Shown piece after piece: positions 24,968-34,134 of a stretch of 64,000 nt of DNA. Where the stretch lies: positions 1 to 64,000 of the forward strand of contig CAJTRA010000012.1 of the NCBI GenBank assembly GCA_910578345.1, given 5' to 3'. The position numbers and the translations under genes were made by a program. The stretch comes from an uncultured Lachnospiraceae bacterium. GTDB lineage: Bacteria > Bacillota > Clostridia > Lachnospirales > Lachnospiraceae. The first letter of the stretch is position 1, and every line of letters starts with the position of its first letter. Under the pieces are notes generated by a model. The model was not told the origin of the DNA, did no database searches, and worked only from the letters and a program-made list of their open reading frames with translations.

Positions 24968-26311
24968 ATGGAAAGAGATATGACAAAAGGCAGCCCGATG
25001 CGGTTGATTCTGGGATTTGCAGTACCATTACTGTTCGGTCTGCTCTTTCAGCAGTTCTACAGTATGGTGGATACGATTATTGTAGGACATTATTTGGGGG
25101 TTGAGGCACTGGCAGCAGTGGGCGCTACCGGTTCTGTGAACTTTCTGATCATTGGATTCTGTATGGGGGTGTGTAACGGATTTGCGATTCCGATCGCACA
25201 GGAATTTGGTGCCGGCCATGAGGAGAATATGCGCAGATTTATAGGAAACTGCGTGCGCCTTTCCGTGATTTTTGCGGTAGTCATAACGATCGCAGTGGTC
25301 GTTTTGTGCCGTCCAATCCTGCAGGCTATGCGGACGCCGGATAATATCATAGATGGCTCTTACACCTATATTGTCGTTATTTTTGCAGGCATTCCGGTCA
25401 CCTTCCTGTATAATATGACGGCGGCGGTCATCCGTTCGCTGGGAGACAGCAGGACACCGGTTATCTTTCTGATTATGTCGGCGGTCCTGAATATTTTTCT
25501 GGATCTTATTTGTATCCTTGTATTTCATATGGGGATTTCCGGCGCCGCGGTGGCCACGGTAGTGTCGCAGGCGGCTGCAGGATTATGCTGCCTTATTTAT
25601 ATGAAGAAAAAGTTCGCCATCCTGGAGCTGTCAGGGGAGGAGTGGCGGTGGAACCGCAATTATGTATTAAAACTGTGTAATATGGGAATTCCTATGGGAC
25701 TGCAGTATTCGCTTACGGCGATCGGCAGCGTTATTTTGCAGAGCGCCGTAAACGGGATTGGTTCCGACGCTGTGGCCGCAGTGACGGCAGGCAGTAAACT
25801 GAGTATGTTGATGGTATGCCCTTTTGACGCCATGGGTTCCACAATGGCGACTTATGGCGGACAGAATATGGGTGCGGGGCATCTGGAACGTATCGATAAG
25901 GGACTGAAATCCTGTACGATCCTGGGACTGGTCTATTCGCTTGCAGCGGTCGGGATCGTATACGGGGCGGGCAGATCACTCCTGCTTTTGTTTCTTGACG
26001 CCAGTGAGAGTGAGATTCTGGGGAACGCTCTTTATTATATTACGAGGAATATGTGGTTTTATTTTCCGCTAGCGCTTGTCAATATTGTCCGCTTCCTGAT
26101 CCAGGGAATGGGCTTTAGCAGACTGGCAGTATTTGCCGGTGCCTTTGAGATGCTGGCGAGAGGGCTGGCCGGATTTATATTAGTGCCTGTTTTTGGATTT
26201 CCGGCAGTTTGTTTTGCAAATCCGCTGGCGTGGATCTTTGCGGATCTGTTTTTGATTCCGGCCTTTTTCTATGTGCGGAAGAAAACGAGGAAGCTTATGG
26301 GGAACGAATAA
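24968..26311 (+). CDS. MATE-family efflux transporter (3 of 3)
   Basis: 447 residues from ATG 24968 (GGAGAGGATT before it). Twelve membrane segments. Landmarks: AVPLLFGLLFQQFYSMVDTI in TM1, VNFLIIGFCMGVCNGFAIPIA, VIRSLGDSRTP and, in the second half, GSTMATYGGQNMGAG. This is the DinF/NorM-like branch common in clostridia. It lies alone between a terminator and the UDPGP gene. Substrate unknown. Confidence 0.9.
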   Translation: MERDMTKGSPMRLILGFAVPLLFGLLFQQFYSMVDTIIVGHYLGVEALAAVGATGSVNFLIIGFCMGVCNGFAIPIAQEFGAGHEENMRRFIGNCVRLSVIFAVVITIAVVVLCRPILQAMRTPDNIIDGSYTYIVVIFAGIPVTFLYNMTAAVIRSLGDSRTPVIFLIMSAVLNIFLDLICILVFHMGISGAAVATVVSQAAAGLCCLIYMKKKFAILELSGEEWRWNRNYVLKLCNMGIPMGLQYSLTAIGSVILQSAVNGIGSDAVAAVTAGSKLSMLMVCPFDAMGSTMATYGGQNMGAGHLERIDKGLKSCTILGLVYSLAAVGIVYGAGRSLLLLFLDASESEILGNALYYITRNMWFYFPLALVNIVRFLIQGMGFSRLAVFAGAFEMLARGLAGFILVPVFGFPAVCFANPLAWIFADLFLIPAFFYVRKKTRKLMGNE

Positions 26312-26435
26312 TGCTGCATTGAGATAACCGGGGATTCATGGTAAAATAAGGAATAATGAGTAAAAGCAGATCCATGAAGTTGTGTGGGAACAGCAGAGGC
26401 AGCGGAAGAAGAGCGGATGTAGAAGGGAGAAGGTT

Positions 26436-27662
26436 ATGGGATATCAGGAGGCATATGATAAGCTGGAGAAATATGGGCAGCCGCATGTTTTTCAATATTA
26501 TGATGAGTTGAGCGGGTATGAAAAGGAAGCGCTGTTTAAACAGATCATGGACACAGATCTGGCGGTGTTGCAACAGTGTGCGCACAGGGAAGAGCTGAAT
26601 CCGAGAGGAGTGATCACACCGATTGAAGTGATGCAGCTTGCGCAGATTGAGGAAAGACGGGAGGAGTTTACGCAGATCGGTTTAGAGGCTATCAGAGCAG
26701 GCAGGGTTGGCGCTGTGATGCTTGCCGGAGGCATGGGTACTAGACTTGGCTCGGACGAGCCGAAGGGGATCTACAATATCGGTTTGACGAAAGAAGTGTT
26801 TATTTTCCAGCGTCTTGTGGAGAACCTGATGGATGTGGTGCAGCAGGCCGGGGTATGGGTGCCGCTCTATGTGATGACCAGTGATAAGAATCATGAGGTC
26901 ACAGTCTCCTTTTTCCGGGAAAAGAATTATTTCGGCTATGATGCGGATCATGTGATTTTCTTTAAACAGGATATGGCGCCGGCATCTGATTATCATGGCA
27001 AAGTATACATGGAAGAAAAGTATAAGATGTCCACCTCTCCCAACGGGAATGCAGGATGGTTTGTGTCGATGAAGAAAGCGGGCCTGGTGGACAAGATCAA
27101 GGAAACGGGCATAGAGTGGTTAAATGTGTTTGCGGTGGACAATGTGTTACAGCGGATCGCAGATCCCTGTTTCGTGGGTGCGACGATCGCGATGAACTGT
27201 GCGGCGGGCGCGAAGGTAGTGAAGAAGAATGCGCCGGATGAGAGAGTGGGTGCGATGTGCTTAGAGGACGGCAGGCCCTCGATTGTAGAATATTACGATA
27301 TGACACAGGAGCTGATGGATGCGAAGGATGCAGAGGGAGAGCCTGCCTATAACTTTGGGGTTATTCTGAATTATCTGTTCCGGGAGAAAGACTTGGAAGA
27401 GATTGTTGCAAGGAAGCTGCCGCTTCATATCGTGGAGAAGAAGATTCCTTATCTGGATGAGGAGGGCAGGCGGGTTAAGCCGGACAATCCCAATGGCTAT
27501 AAATTTGAACAGCTTGTACTGGATATGATCCATGAATTGGATTCCTGTCTGCCGTATGAGATTGTCAGGAACCGTGAATTTGCACCGATCAAGAACAAGA
27601 CCGGAATTGATTCCGTGGAGAGCGCAAGAATTCTGTGCCAGGAGAATGGAATCGAGCTATAA
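26436..27662 (+). CDS. UTP-sugar / UDP-N-acetylhexosamine pyrophosphorylase (UDPGP family)
   Basis: 408 residues from ATG 26436 (GGGAGAAGGTT upstream). This is the eukaryotic-type UDPGP fold rather than GalU or GlmU: the nucleotide-binding loop MLAGGMGTRLGSDEPKG (about 97-113), then YVMTSDKNHE, FFKQDMAP, TSPNGNAGWF and VFAVDNVL. It forms a UDP-sugar from UTP and a hexose- or N-acetylhexosamine-1-phosphate. Related Firmicute enzymes act on UDP-GlcNAc/GalNAc or UDP-Glc/Gal, and the sequence does not decide between them. galE follows downstream, which favours a role in UDP-Gal/UDP-GalNAc supply. Confidence 0.9.
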   Translation: MGYQEAYDKLEKYGQPHVFQYYDELSGYEKEALFKQIMDTDLAVLQQCAHREELNPRGVITPIEVMQLAQIEERREEFTQIGLEAIRAGRVGAVMLAGGMGTRLGSDEPKGIYNIGLTKEVFIFQRLVENLMDVVQQAGVWVPLYVMTSDKNHEVTVSFFREKNYFGYDADHVIFFKQDMAPASDYHGKVYMEEKYKMSTSPNGNAGWFVSMKKAGLVDKIKETGIEWLNVFAVDNVLQRIADPCFVGATIAMNCAAGAKVVKKNAPDERVGAMCLEDGRPSIVEYYDMTQELMDAKDAEGEPAYNFGVILNYLFREKDLEEIVARKLPLHIVEKKIPYLDEEGRRVKPDNPNGYKFEQLVLDMIHELDSCLPYEIVRNREFAPIKNKTGIDSVESARILCQENGIEL

Positions 27663-27680
27663 GGATAACTATAAAACATT

Positions 27681-27719
27681 TTGACAGGTTTGAATAACAT
27701 TATCCTATTGAATAGGATA
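27681..27719 (+). promoter_or_regulatory. Possible galE promoter region with a 9-bp palindrome
   Basis: TTGACA (27681-27686) is a consensus -35, but no clear -10 lies at 17 bases. Just downstream TATCCTATT (27701-27709), G, AATAGGATA (27711-27719) is a perfect palindrome across the expected -10. Two related ATAGGATA/ATCCT pieces occur at 27735-27743 and 27794-27803. It could be an operator. Confidence 0.45.
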
Positions 27720-27910
27720 GTCTGCAGAGTGTACACTATCCTTAGGACAAGAAACAGGGGACGCTCGGAAATGTCAGCTAAAATGCCTTATGCATAGGAT
27801 AGGACAGAAGTCCTGGAGGCAGGATTTTTCTGATCGGCCGGATGCATCAGGAACACGGGCGGCTAACATTTTCACAAGGCGTTAACAACAGAAAGGGAAG
27901 GTGTATTAGT

Positions 27911-28927
27911 ATGGCAATTTTAGTAACAGGCGGCGCGGGCTATATTGGTTCCCACACAGTGGTGGAGTTACAGAATGCGGGTTACGAAGTGGTGGTAGTG
28001 GATAATCTGTCCAATTCCAGTGAGAAGTCTCTTGAGAGAGTGGAGAAGATCACAGGGAAGCCGGTGAAATTCTACAAGGCGGATATTCTGGACAGGGAAG
28101 CGCTTGAGAGGATCTTTGCACAGGAGAAGATCGATTCCTGTATTCATTTCGCGGGGCTTAAGGCGGTTGGAGAATCGGTACAGAAACCATGGGAATACTA
28201 TGACAACAATATCGCAGGCACCTTGACGCTGGTGGATGTGATGCGAAAGAATGGCGTGAAGAATATCATCTTCTCCTCTTCGGCAACAGTATATGGCGAT
28301 CCGGCGATCATCCCGATCACGGAGGAGTGCCCGAAAGGACAGTGCACAAATCCTTATGGCTGGACGAAATCCATGTTGGAACAGATTCTCTCTGATCTCC
28401 AGAAAGCTGACCCGGAGTGGAACGTGATCCTGCTGCGTTATTTCAATCCTATCGGCGCGCATAAGAGCGGTACGATCGGTGAGAATCCGAATGGCATTCC
28501 GAACAATCTGATGCCTTATATCACACAGGTAGCTGTCGGCAAGCTGAAAGAGCTGGGTGTCTTCGGCAACGACTATGATACGCATGATGGTACAGGCGTC
28601 CGTGATTATATCCATGTAGTGGACCTTGCCATGGGACATGTAAAGGCATTGAAGAAGATTGAAGAGAAAGCAGGATTGTGCATTTACAATCTGGGAACAG
28701 GGACAGGCTACAGCGTGTTAGATATCGTGAAGAACTTTGAGGAAGCAACTGGCGTTAAGATTCCGTATGTGATCAAAGAAAGACGTGCCGGTGATATCGC
28801 AACCTGTTATTCCAATGCGGATAAGGCGAAGAGAGAGCTGGGATGGGAAGCACAGTATGGCATCAAGGAGATGTGTGAAGATTCCTGGAGATGGCAGAGC
28901 AATAATCCAAACGGATATGAAGCATAA
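27911..28927 (+). CDS. galE: UDP-glucose 4-epimerase
   Basis: Interconverts UDP-glucose and UDP-galactose (and, in some forms, the N-acetyl sugars) in the Leloir pathway. 338 residues from ATG 27911, the same length as E. coli GalE. Rossmann NAD motif VTGGAGYIGSHT at the N-terminus, SSSATVYG with the catalytic Ser/Thr, and YGWTK carrying the Tyr-Lys pair; NPIGAHKSG also fits. GGGAAGG lies 12 bases upstream. A terminator follows at 28940. A 248-base untranslated gap separates it from UDPGP. Confidence 0.95.
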   Translation: MAILVTGGAGYIGSHTVVELQNAGYEVVVVDNLSNSSEKSLERVEKITGKPVKFYKADILDREALERIFAQEKIDSCIHFAGLKAVGESVQKPWEYYDNNIAGTLTLVDVMRKNGVKNIIFSSSATVYGDPAIIPITEECPKGQCTNPYGWTKSMLEQILSDLQKADPEWNVILLRYFNPIGAHKSGTIGENPNGIPNNLMPYITQVAVGKLKELGVFGNDYDTHDGTGVRDYIHVVDLAMGHVKALKKIEEKAGLCIYNLGTGTGYSVLDIVKNFEEATGVKIPYVIKERRAGDIATCYSNADKAKRELGWEAQYGIKEMCEDSWRWQSNNPNGYEA

Positions 28928-28939
28928 GAGAGAAAAAGA

Positions 28940-28971
28940 GGGCTGGTCGTGAAAATGAACAGCCCCTTTTT
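28940..28971 (+). terminator. Terminator after galE
   Basis: GGGCTG (28940-28945) and CAGCCC (28960-28965) around a 14-base loop, then CTTTTT. It lies just before the end of the convergent alarmone synthetase gene. Confidence 0.65.
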
Positions 28972-28982
28972 GCTCGTCTGCG

Positions 28983-29633
28983 TTAATAATCATCCAGCTG
29001 CAGCCGGCCAAGATTCTGGATCTCTTCATTCAGAGCCAGCATCCTGGCATCGAGATCCGATACCATCTGTGCACATTCTACCAGTTCATCCTTGATATGT
29101 TCCGGGGCATTGCCCTCGAATTTGTAATGAATCTTATGCTCTAAGCTGGCCCAGAAATCCATGGCGACTGTTCGGATCTGGATCTCAACCTTAGTGTCTG
29201 CGATCCGGTCAGAAAGATATACCGGTACAGTCACCAGCATATGATAACTCTTGTAACCACTGGCTTTCGGATTGACGATGTAATCTTTCACGGAAATGAC
29301 TTTGATATCACTCTGATTGCTGATCATATCCGCGATCTGGTAGATGTCCGATGAAAAGGAACATATGACGCGGATACCGGCAATATCGTTGACATAGCGG
29401 ATCATGTTGTTGATCGTCGATTCATATCCGTGTTTCTTCAGTTTCTTTACAATGCTTTCGGGCGTCTTGATACGTGACTTAATATGTTCAATCGGATTGT
29501 ATCTGTGTACATGCTGAAATTCGTCATTCAGGATCTCCAGTTTCGTAGAGATCTGTTTGAGCGCCGAATTATAGATCAGTGTCACTTCCTTCCAACTGTC
29601 AATGTCGCCGTCTCGGTCGATTCTCAGTTCCAT
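28983..29633 (-). CDS. Small alarmone synthetase, (p)ppGpp synthase (RelQ/YjbM type)
   Basis: 216 residues from ATG 29633, chosen because AGGGGAATCAA precedes it; the longer start at 29663 has no site. Only the RelA/SpoT synthetase domain is present: KSRIKTPESIVKKLKK, NDIAGIRVICSF, YIVNPKASGYKSYHMLV (G-loop region) and VEIQIRTVAMDFWASLEHKI. No HD hydrolase, TGS or ACT domains, which identifies a stand-alone synthase. It makes (p)ppGpp or pGpp from GTP/GDP and ATP. Convergent with galE. Confidence 0.92.
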   Translation of the reverse strand: MELRIDRDGDIDSWKEVTLIYNSALKQISTKLEILNDEFQHVHRYNPIEHIKSRIKTPESIVKKLKKHGYESTINNMIRYVNDIAGIRVICSFSSDIYQIADMISNQSDIKVISVKDYIVNPKASGYKSYHMLVTVPVYLSDRIADTKVEIQIRTVAMDFWASLEHKIHYKFEGNAPEHIKDELVECAQMVSDLDARMLALNEEIQNLGRLQLDDY

Positions 29634-29807
29634 TTGATTCCCCTGGGTCCTGGTATATGCCACGACCGCTTACCTTTACAATAATAATAGCATTCGTGAA
29701 AACAGATGTCTCATGAAGAAATAGCTGAATATAGTATAGCATACTTTACATAAAAACGCCTATTTTACACAAAAAATTCATAAATATTTAATCTTTCTTG
29801 TATGTTT

Positions 29808-31715
29808 TTACAGCTTCCTGGAATGACAACACAGCAGGCAGCATAATACGGGAACAGTCACCACGAAGGGATACATGTAGCGGATCAGCACTGCAGGCGA
29901 TAACAGCAGGGTCAGATAATAGGCGGCAAGAAAAACTGCCGGCAGCAGAAGAAGATACTTCTTTCGGTAGAGCGCGACCGCCGTATACAGACAGAGAAGC
30001 CACCAGTAAAATGCGGGGGCAAAGAGGGTGCGCAGGACAGGAACCCGCTGGTAAATGTTGTCTGACACGATCTGTTCCATGAGACGCCGCATTCCAGGCA
30101 GAAGACTGTGTTCTATGATCTCGCAGCCTGCCGGCATGGCTCTGTTATCGGTGGACAGATAGCCGAAACCGCTGTCTGTTCCAAGGCCATAGATCTGTGC
30201 GTGGGTTTGATCTTCCAGGAACCAGTAACCGATGGAGTTATCGAGGAAAGCGTCCAGATAGATCTGAGGGTAGCGCAGTCCCAGCTGTATCCAGGTTTTG
30301 ATCAGTCCTGCCGGATCATCGTGAATAATGGCGCGGTTCTTCACTGGATCGGCCAGATAAGGGTTGTAAGCTGCAAAAACCCATTCGGCGGGAAGATACT
30401 GCTCTACTGCCTGCCGCAGAGCGGGCGGCAGCGTCTCTTCTGCTTTCACCCTGGTGCGTGCCATCTGCTGCAGGGGTATGCTGAGCATTTCTCTTGGACT
30501 GCCGTTGTGGGCATCCAGGGATGTCATAAGTATTTTGTTTCCGGTTACAGACAATGCCAATGCAAGGACAGTCAGGATAAGATATCTTCTTAAGCCTCTT
30601 TCAGATCTTCTTTTGGTCCGCAGAAGAAGCAGGCAGATGACAGGTATGCTGAGCGCCAGCGCATACAGCGCGTTATTCCGGAAGAGCAGCAGAAGTACGG
30701 TAAAGCATACGTACAGAATTTCGTATCTTGCTTTTGTGTTCGCGCCGGTACAGTCATCGACTAAGAGCCGGTACAGAAAGAGTGTGTGAAGCAGGACCAG
30801 CGCGGAGAACAGGACGTCTTTGGTGGTGCTGAGCGCCAGTACCGAGTTAGTCGGAAACAGGGCGTAGAACAACGTAAGCGCTGCGCGCAGGAATAAGGGC
30901 GTCTCTTTTTCGTAAAGACAGGCCAGCGTATAGCCAAAGACAGATGCCATGAGAATCATCTGGACTATGGAATGGAGTGCCATGCCGGCGGAGTAGGAAC
31001 CGAGCAGGCTGCCGCCTATCTGGAAAAAGAACCCCAGAAATAAGGTATGCAAAAGTGGATGATGGGTGTTGTAATCGTGCGCCAGTACCTGATAGAGCTG
31101 GCCTTCTGCGTCATAGGCAAAGACAGACGGATAATAGGCCAGGAAAACAGGAGTCCAGACAAGCAGAATTACAAGTGTGGAAAACAGCCAGGCCTGCCAG
31201 ACAGGTCTTCTTGTGTGAAGAGCTTTCCTGTCATTCGCCGCTCTGTCTGCTGCAAGGTTTGGAGAGCTTTGCAGAAGCTGCTGTTTTGTACGTGCAAAAC
31301 CCTGCAGAAAAAGAGCGATGCAGGAGGCCGCGAATACAGACAGGCACCCGATCTGTGCGAGAAGAAACGGCAAATCGGACCACTGCCTGAGCGCTGTATT
31401 ATCGCGCCGCATCCGGCAGCCCAGGACATAGGCGAAGGTCATGAGAATGCCCCACAACAGCGCGTGCACCTTAAGACGCCGGTCTTCCCGCATCAGAAAA
31501 GAGAAGGTCAGCGCAAAGCATAGGACAAAGCCAATGCCTGTAAAGAGCAGCAGCGGCAGTCTGCCGCAAGTCTTCGTCCACATCTCTAAAGATACCGCCA
31601 AATTTATATTTATGCCGGATAGTAAGAAAGATAGAACTGTTTTTTTATAGTTGCGGCGAAAAATTTTTTGCAGGCGGCTTAAGAGGCCTGAGGAGTCTGT
31701 TGTGTTCATGATCAT
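29808..31715 (-). CDS. Large multi-pass membrane protein (DUF6020-like)
   Basis: 635 residues if started at ATG 31715 (AGGAT upstream); a TTG-initiated extension to 31772 is unlikely. About 12-13 membrane segments. After TM5 comes a conserved-looking loop, AYYPSVFAYDAEGQLYQV and HHPLLHTLFLG, which resembles the first acidic extracytoplasmic loop of GT-C type glycosyltransferases. Near the C-terminus a large outside region lies between segments, followed by LLSPAVLIRYMYPFVVTVPV. I recall this arrangement in Lachnospiraceae DUF6020 proteins. A lipid-linked sugar transferase role is possible but not shown. Confidence 0.7.
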   Translation of the reverse strand: MIMNTTDSSGLLSRLQKIFRRNYKKTVLSFLLSGININLAVSLEMWTKTCGRLPLLLFTGIGFVLCFALTFSFLMREDRRLKVHALLWGILMTFAYVLGCRMRRDNTALRQWSDLPFLLAQIGCLSVFAASCIALFLQGFARTKQQLLQSSPNLAADRAANDRKALHTRRPVWQAWLFSTLVILLVWTPVFLAYYPSVFAYDAEGQLYQVLAHDYNTHHPLLHTLFLGFFFQIGGSLLGSYSAGMALHSIVQMILMASVFGYTLACLYEKETPLFLRAALTLFYALFPTNSVLALSTTKDVLFSALVLLHTLFLYRLLVDDCTGANTKARYEILYVCFTVLLLLFRNNALYALALSIPVICLLLLRTKRRSERGLRRYLILTVLALALSVTGNKILMTSLDAHNGSPREMLSIPLQQMARTRVKAEETLPPALRQAVEQYLPAEWVFAAYNPYLADPVKNRAIIHDDPAGLIKTWIQLGLRYPQIYLDAFLDNSIGYWFLEDQTHAQIYGLGTDSGFGYLSTDNRAMPAGCEIIEHSLLPGMRRLMEQIVSDNIYQRVPVLRTLFAPAFYWWLLCLYTAVALYRKKYLLLLPAVFLAAYYLTLLLSPAVLIRYMYPFVVTVPVLCCLLCCHSRKL

Positions 31716-31924
31716 ATCACAATCCTGTTTTCTCATAGATTGATGCAGTGTGGGCATGCTGCTTTCTGCCAAATTGCTGGAACTGTTATCAGTGTATCAT
31801 TTTATTCCGGAAAGAAAAAGGAAAAGTGTTTACTTTTTTTGGAGGCAGCGGTATGATTTCTGTAAGACTGCCATTGCATGCTGATTCTGCGAGGCAGTTC
31901 TGGCAGTAAGAAGGGAGCGCAGTT

Positions 31925-32191
31925 ATGTTTCGGATATGGGCGAAAGAGTTTGAGAACAATCACATGATCAAAGATCTTGTCGTCGAGGACGGCAGTGACG
32001 ATACGCGTACCCATAAAGTGTTCCGCGCTTTGGATGAGATCTGCTGCCAGTTCGACTTGGGAAAACCGATCTGGCTGGATGCGACCATTCAGGATTTCAA
32101 GCGCCATGACAAGGCCAGATTCACGCAGGATAATTTCATTGAGACGATTGATTTTGATTATCTGGAAATTCATGTCATAGAAGAAGATTAA
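31925..32191 (+). CDS. Conserved hypothetical protein, 88 residues
   Basis: Small soluble acidic protein with no signal peptide or membrane helix. GAAGGGAG precedes ATG 31925 at good distance. The pattern DLVVEDGSDDTRTHKVFRAL and TIQDFKRHDKARFTQDNF is one I recall in many Lachnospiraceae genomes as an uncharacterised protein. It has mixed alpha/beta character with no identifiable catalytic motif. It stands alone between the divergent membrane-protein gene and the hemolysin-III gene. Confidence 0.75.
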   Translation: MFRIWAKEFENNHMIKDLVVEDGSDDTRTHKVFRALDEICCQFDLGKPIWLDATIQDFKRHDKARFTQDNFIETIDFDYLEIHVIEED

Positions 32192-32222
32192 GTTTCGACT
32201 TAGGTTCCCATGCATAATTTGA

Positions 32223-32251
32223 TTGACTTTGCATATTGTATGTAGTAGTAT
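32223..32251 (+). promoter_or_regulatory. Promoter of the hemolysin-III gene
   Basis: TTGACT (32223-32228), 17-base spacer, TAGTAT (32246-32251). TATTAT at 32249-32254 is an alternative -10 with a longer spacer. Confidence 0.6.
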
Positions 32252-32262
32252 TATATTAATCA

Positions 32263-32287
32263 ATAAGTAGTTTTCAAAACTACTTAT
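32263..32287 (+). promoter_or_regulatory. Perfect 12-bp palindrome at the transcription start (operator candidate)
   Basis: ATAAGTAGTTTT (32263-32274), C, AAAACTACTTAT (32276-32287). It lies about 12 bases past the -10, where a repressor would block initiation. The form resembles MarR-type sites. No regulator gene is adjacent. Confidence 0.6.
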
Positions 32288-32390
32288 CAAAATATAGATA
32301 CCGCATATAACGGTACTGAATCAAAGAAGATTCGTGGATGTTGGATCGGATCATCAGGAAAACAGTCCCGGAAAGAAGGAGATATCATTT

Positions 32391-33041
32391 ATGCAGATTA
32401 CAATTAGAGAACCCGGAAGCGCCATAACACATTTCATAGGAATGATGATGGCGATTATAGCGGCAACGCCGCTGATGGTTAAAGTTGCCTTGGATGCCGA
32501 TGGGACGGCAGTCATTGCCATGTCAGTTTTTATCTGTAGTATGGTAGCCCTCTATGGCGCCAGCGCTCTGTATCACAGTGTTACAGTGAAGGAAAATCTT
32601 CTGAAAGTGTTCCGCAAGGTGGATCATATGATGATCTTTATTCTGATTGCGGGTTCCTATACGCCGGTATGCCTGATCGTGTTGGGCGGTCGTCTGGGTT
32701 ACATGCTGCTTATGGTCGTGTGGGCGATTGCCGTTGCAGGGATGGCGGTCAAAATGTTTTGGATCACCTGTCCGAAATGGTTTTCTTCAACAATCTATAT
32801 TGCCATGGGATGGATCTGCCTGGCGGTTTTTGGAACCTTATGGGATACGCTTTCGCACAGTGCTTTTCTCTGGCTGTTGGCAGGAGGCATCATCTATACT
32901 GTGGGCGGCGTGATTTATGCCATGAAACTGCCGATCTTCAATGCGAGGCATAAGTTTTTCGGCTCCCATGAAATCTTTCATCTGTTTGTGATGGGGGGGA
33001 GTGTCTGCCACTTTATCTTCATGTATCTGTATGTGGCGTAA
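32391..33041 (+). CDS. Hemolysin III / PAQR-family membrane protein
   Basis: 216 residues with seven membrane segments. Start ATG 32391 follows AGAAGGAGAT. The family's metal-site motifs are present: SALYHS in TM2, KVDHMMIFILIAGSYTP with the conserved Asp-His, and SHEIFHLFV in TM7 with the conserved histidines. The family (YqfA/HlyIII, related to animal PAQR receptors) is thought to be membrane hydrolases or regulators of lipid homeostasis. Haemolysis is historical and not implied. The 25-base palindrome at 32263 suggests specific repression. Confidence 0.9.
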   Translation: MQITIREPGSAITHFIGMMMAIIAATPLMVKVALDADGTAVIAMSVFICSMVALYGASALYHSVTVKENLLKVFRKVDHMMIFILIAGSYTPVCLIVLGGRLGYMLLMVVWAIAVAGMAVKMFWITCPKWFSSTIYIAMGWICLAVFGTLWDTLSHSAFLWLLAGGIIYTVGGVIYAMKLPIFNARHKFFGSHEIFHLFVMGGSVCHFIFMYLYVA

Positions 33042-33543
33042 ATTGAGATTTCTCTTAAGCGGAATCAGATGCGTCGTGAAAGACCAGATAAAATGAGGAG
33101 TGCCCAAGCACCTTGCGGCACTTGGGCTATTATGAAAAAAATTTATCTATGTGTAATGTGAAACATTACATGTTCTCTCGTTGAATATGCTTAAAGTATA
33201 CAGCACAAATATGAATAAAGTGTGAACATGGTGTAAAGTTACGGTAAATATTTACAAAGGATGGATGGAACAAAACAATATTCTATACGAATTGCATAAA
33301 AAGTGTATTATTATGCAGGATGGAGATGTGACTGCGGGCGTGAATTTATCATAATTTATGCCCGTTTTCATGCGCAGAGTTTGAGATTCTGCACGCTTTT
33401 TCCATCGCAATTGCTTTGAAATGTAGAATAAATATGCAGAAGTTTTTCCGGCGCTAATTTCGGGAAGTCTTTGGTTGTCAGAAGAACAGAAAGGTGATAA
33501 AATACCACTAAGCTGCACAGAGGATGAGAAAGGGACGAAAAGG
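33042..33543. other. Intergenic: palindrome and two terminator-like hairpins, no gene
   Basis: 502 bases without a supportable ORF. 33102-33127: GCCCAAG/CTTGGGC hairpin after the hemolysin-III gene, no U-tract. 33152-33170: palindrome TGTAATGT-GAA-ACATTACA. 33336-33365: GGGCGTGAATT pairing with AATTTATGCCC (two G-U pairs), then GTTTT. 33374-33404: GCG/CAGA with TCTG/CGC, then TTTTT. Two terminators in a row with no gene ahead suggest a short untranslated RNA between about 33180 and 33365. I could not find a convincing promoter for it. Confidence 0.5.
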
Positions 33544-34065
33544 ATGGATACTTTTATCGATAAACTTGCACAGAAAAGAAATGCGCAGGAGATGATCAAG
33601 GCGAACATGACAGCCGAGGCCGAGAAGATGGAACAGCTTAAGAGTCAGATGAAAGCTTATGACGAGCTGATGCAGGAGATCCGAAAGGTGAATCTGAAGA
33701 CGGCTGAGAATGTATCGGAGGTCCGTACTGTACTGAAGGAATGCATGGAGAAATTAGACGCCATGCAAGCTGGCGGCACACAGGAAGCAGGCGCAGAGGA
33801 GACGCTGGCGCAGATCAAAGATCTTCTCGAACAGAAATTCCGGCAGTCCGACGATTTCATCCATAAAGAGAATGTAAGAGTTTACCGTAACGTGCAGGCG
33901 GCTGTTGTGGAAGAGTTGAATAAGCAGACAGAAGAATGGAAGAACAGCCAGCCCAAAGGGGGTAATAACAAGGCAATTCTTCCGATTTCCATACTTATTT
34001 TGATTGGTGTGATCGCAGATGTGGCGTTGCAGGTTTTGTCTTTGCTCAATGTCAAATTCTTCTGA
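33544..34065 (+). CDS. Coiled-coil protein with C-terminal membrane anchor
   Basis: 173 residues from ATG 33544. Residues 1-145 are polar and helical with heptad-like spacing (DKLAQKRNAQEMIKANMTAE, MEQLKSQMKAYDELMQEIRK), and about 150-170 is a single membrane helix (LPISILILIGVIADVALQVL), giving a tail-anchored form. I recall similar 'MDxFIDKLAQ' proteins in Lachnospiraceae, uncharacterised. The start is moderately sure: an AAAGG lies close before it, while the longer ORF from 33475 begins in the poorly conserved leader. Function unknown. Confidence 0.7.
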   Translation: MDTFIDKLAQKRNAQEMIKANMTAEAEKMEQLKSQMKAYDELMQEIRKVNLKTAENVSEVRTVLKECMEKLDAMQAGGTQEAGAEETLAQIKDLLEQKFRQSDDFIHKENVRVYRNVQAAVVEELNKQTEEWKNSQPKGGNNKAILPISILILIGVIADVALQVLSLLNVKFF

Positions 34066-34134
34066 CTGGAGGATACGGAAGCATGTGTCTTATGGTTATG
34101 ATTTGCGGTTTGAGAGAAAGGAATGGGTATTGAT

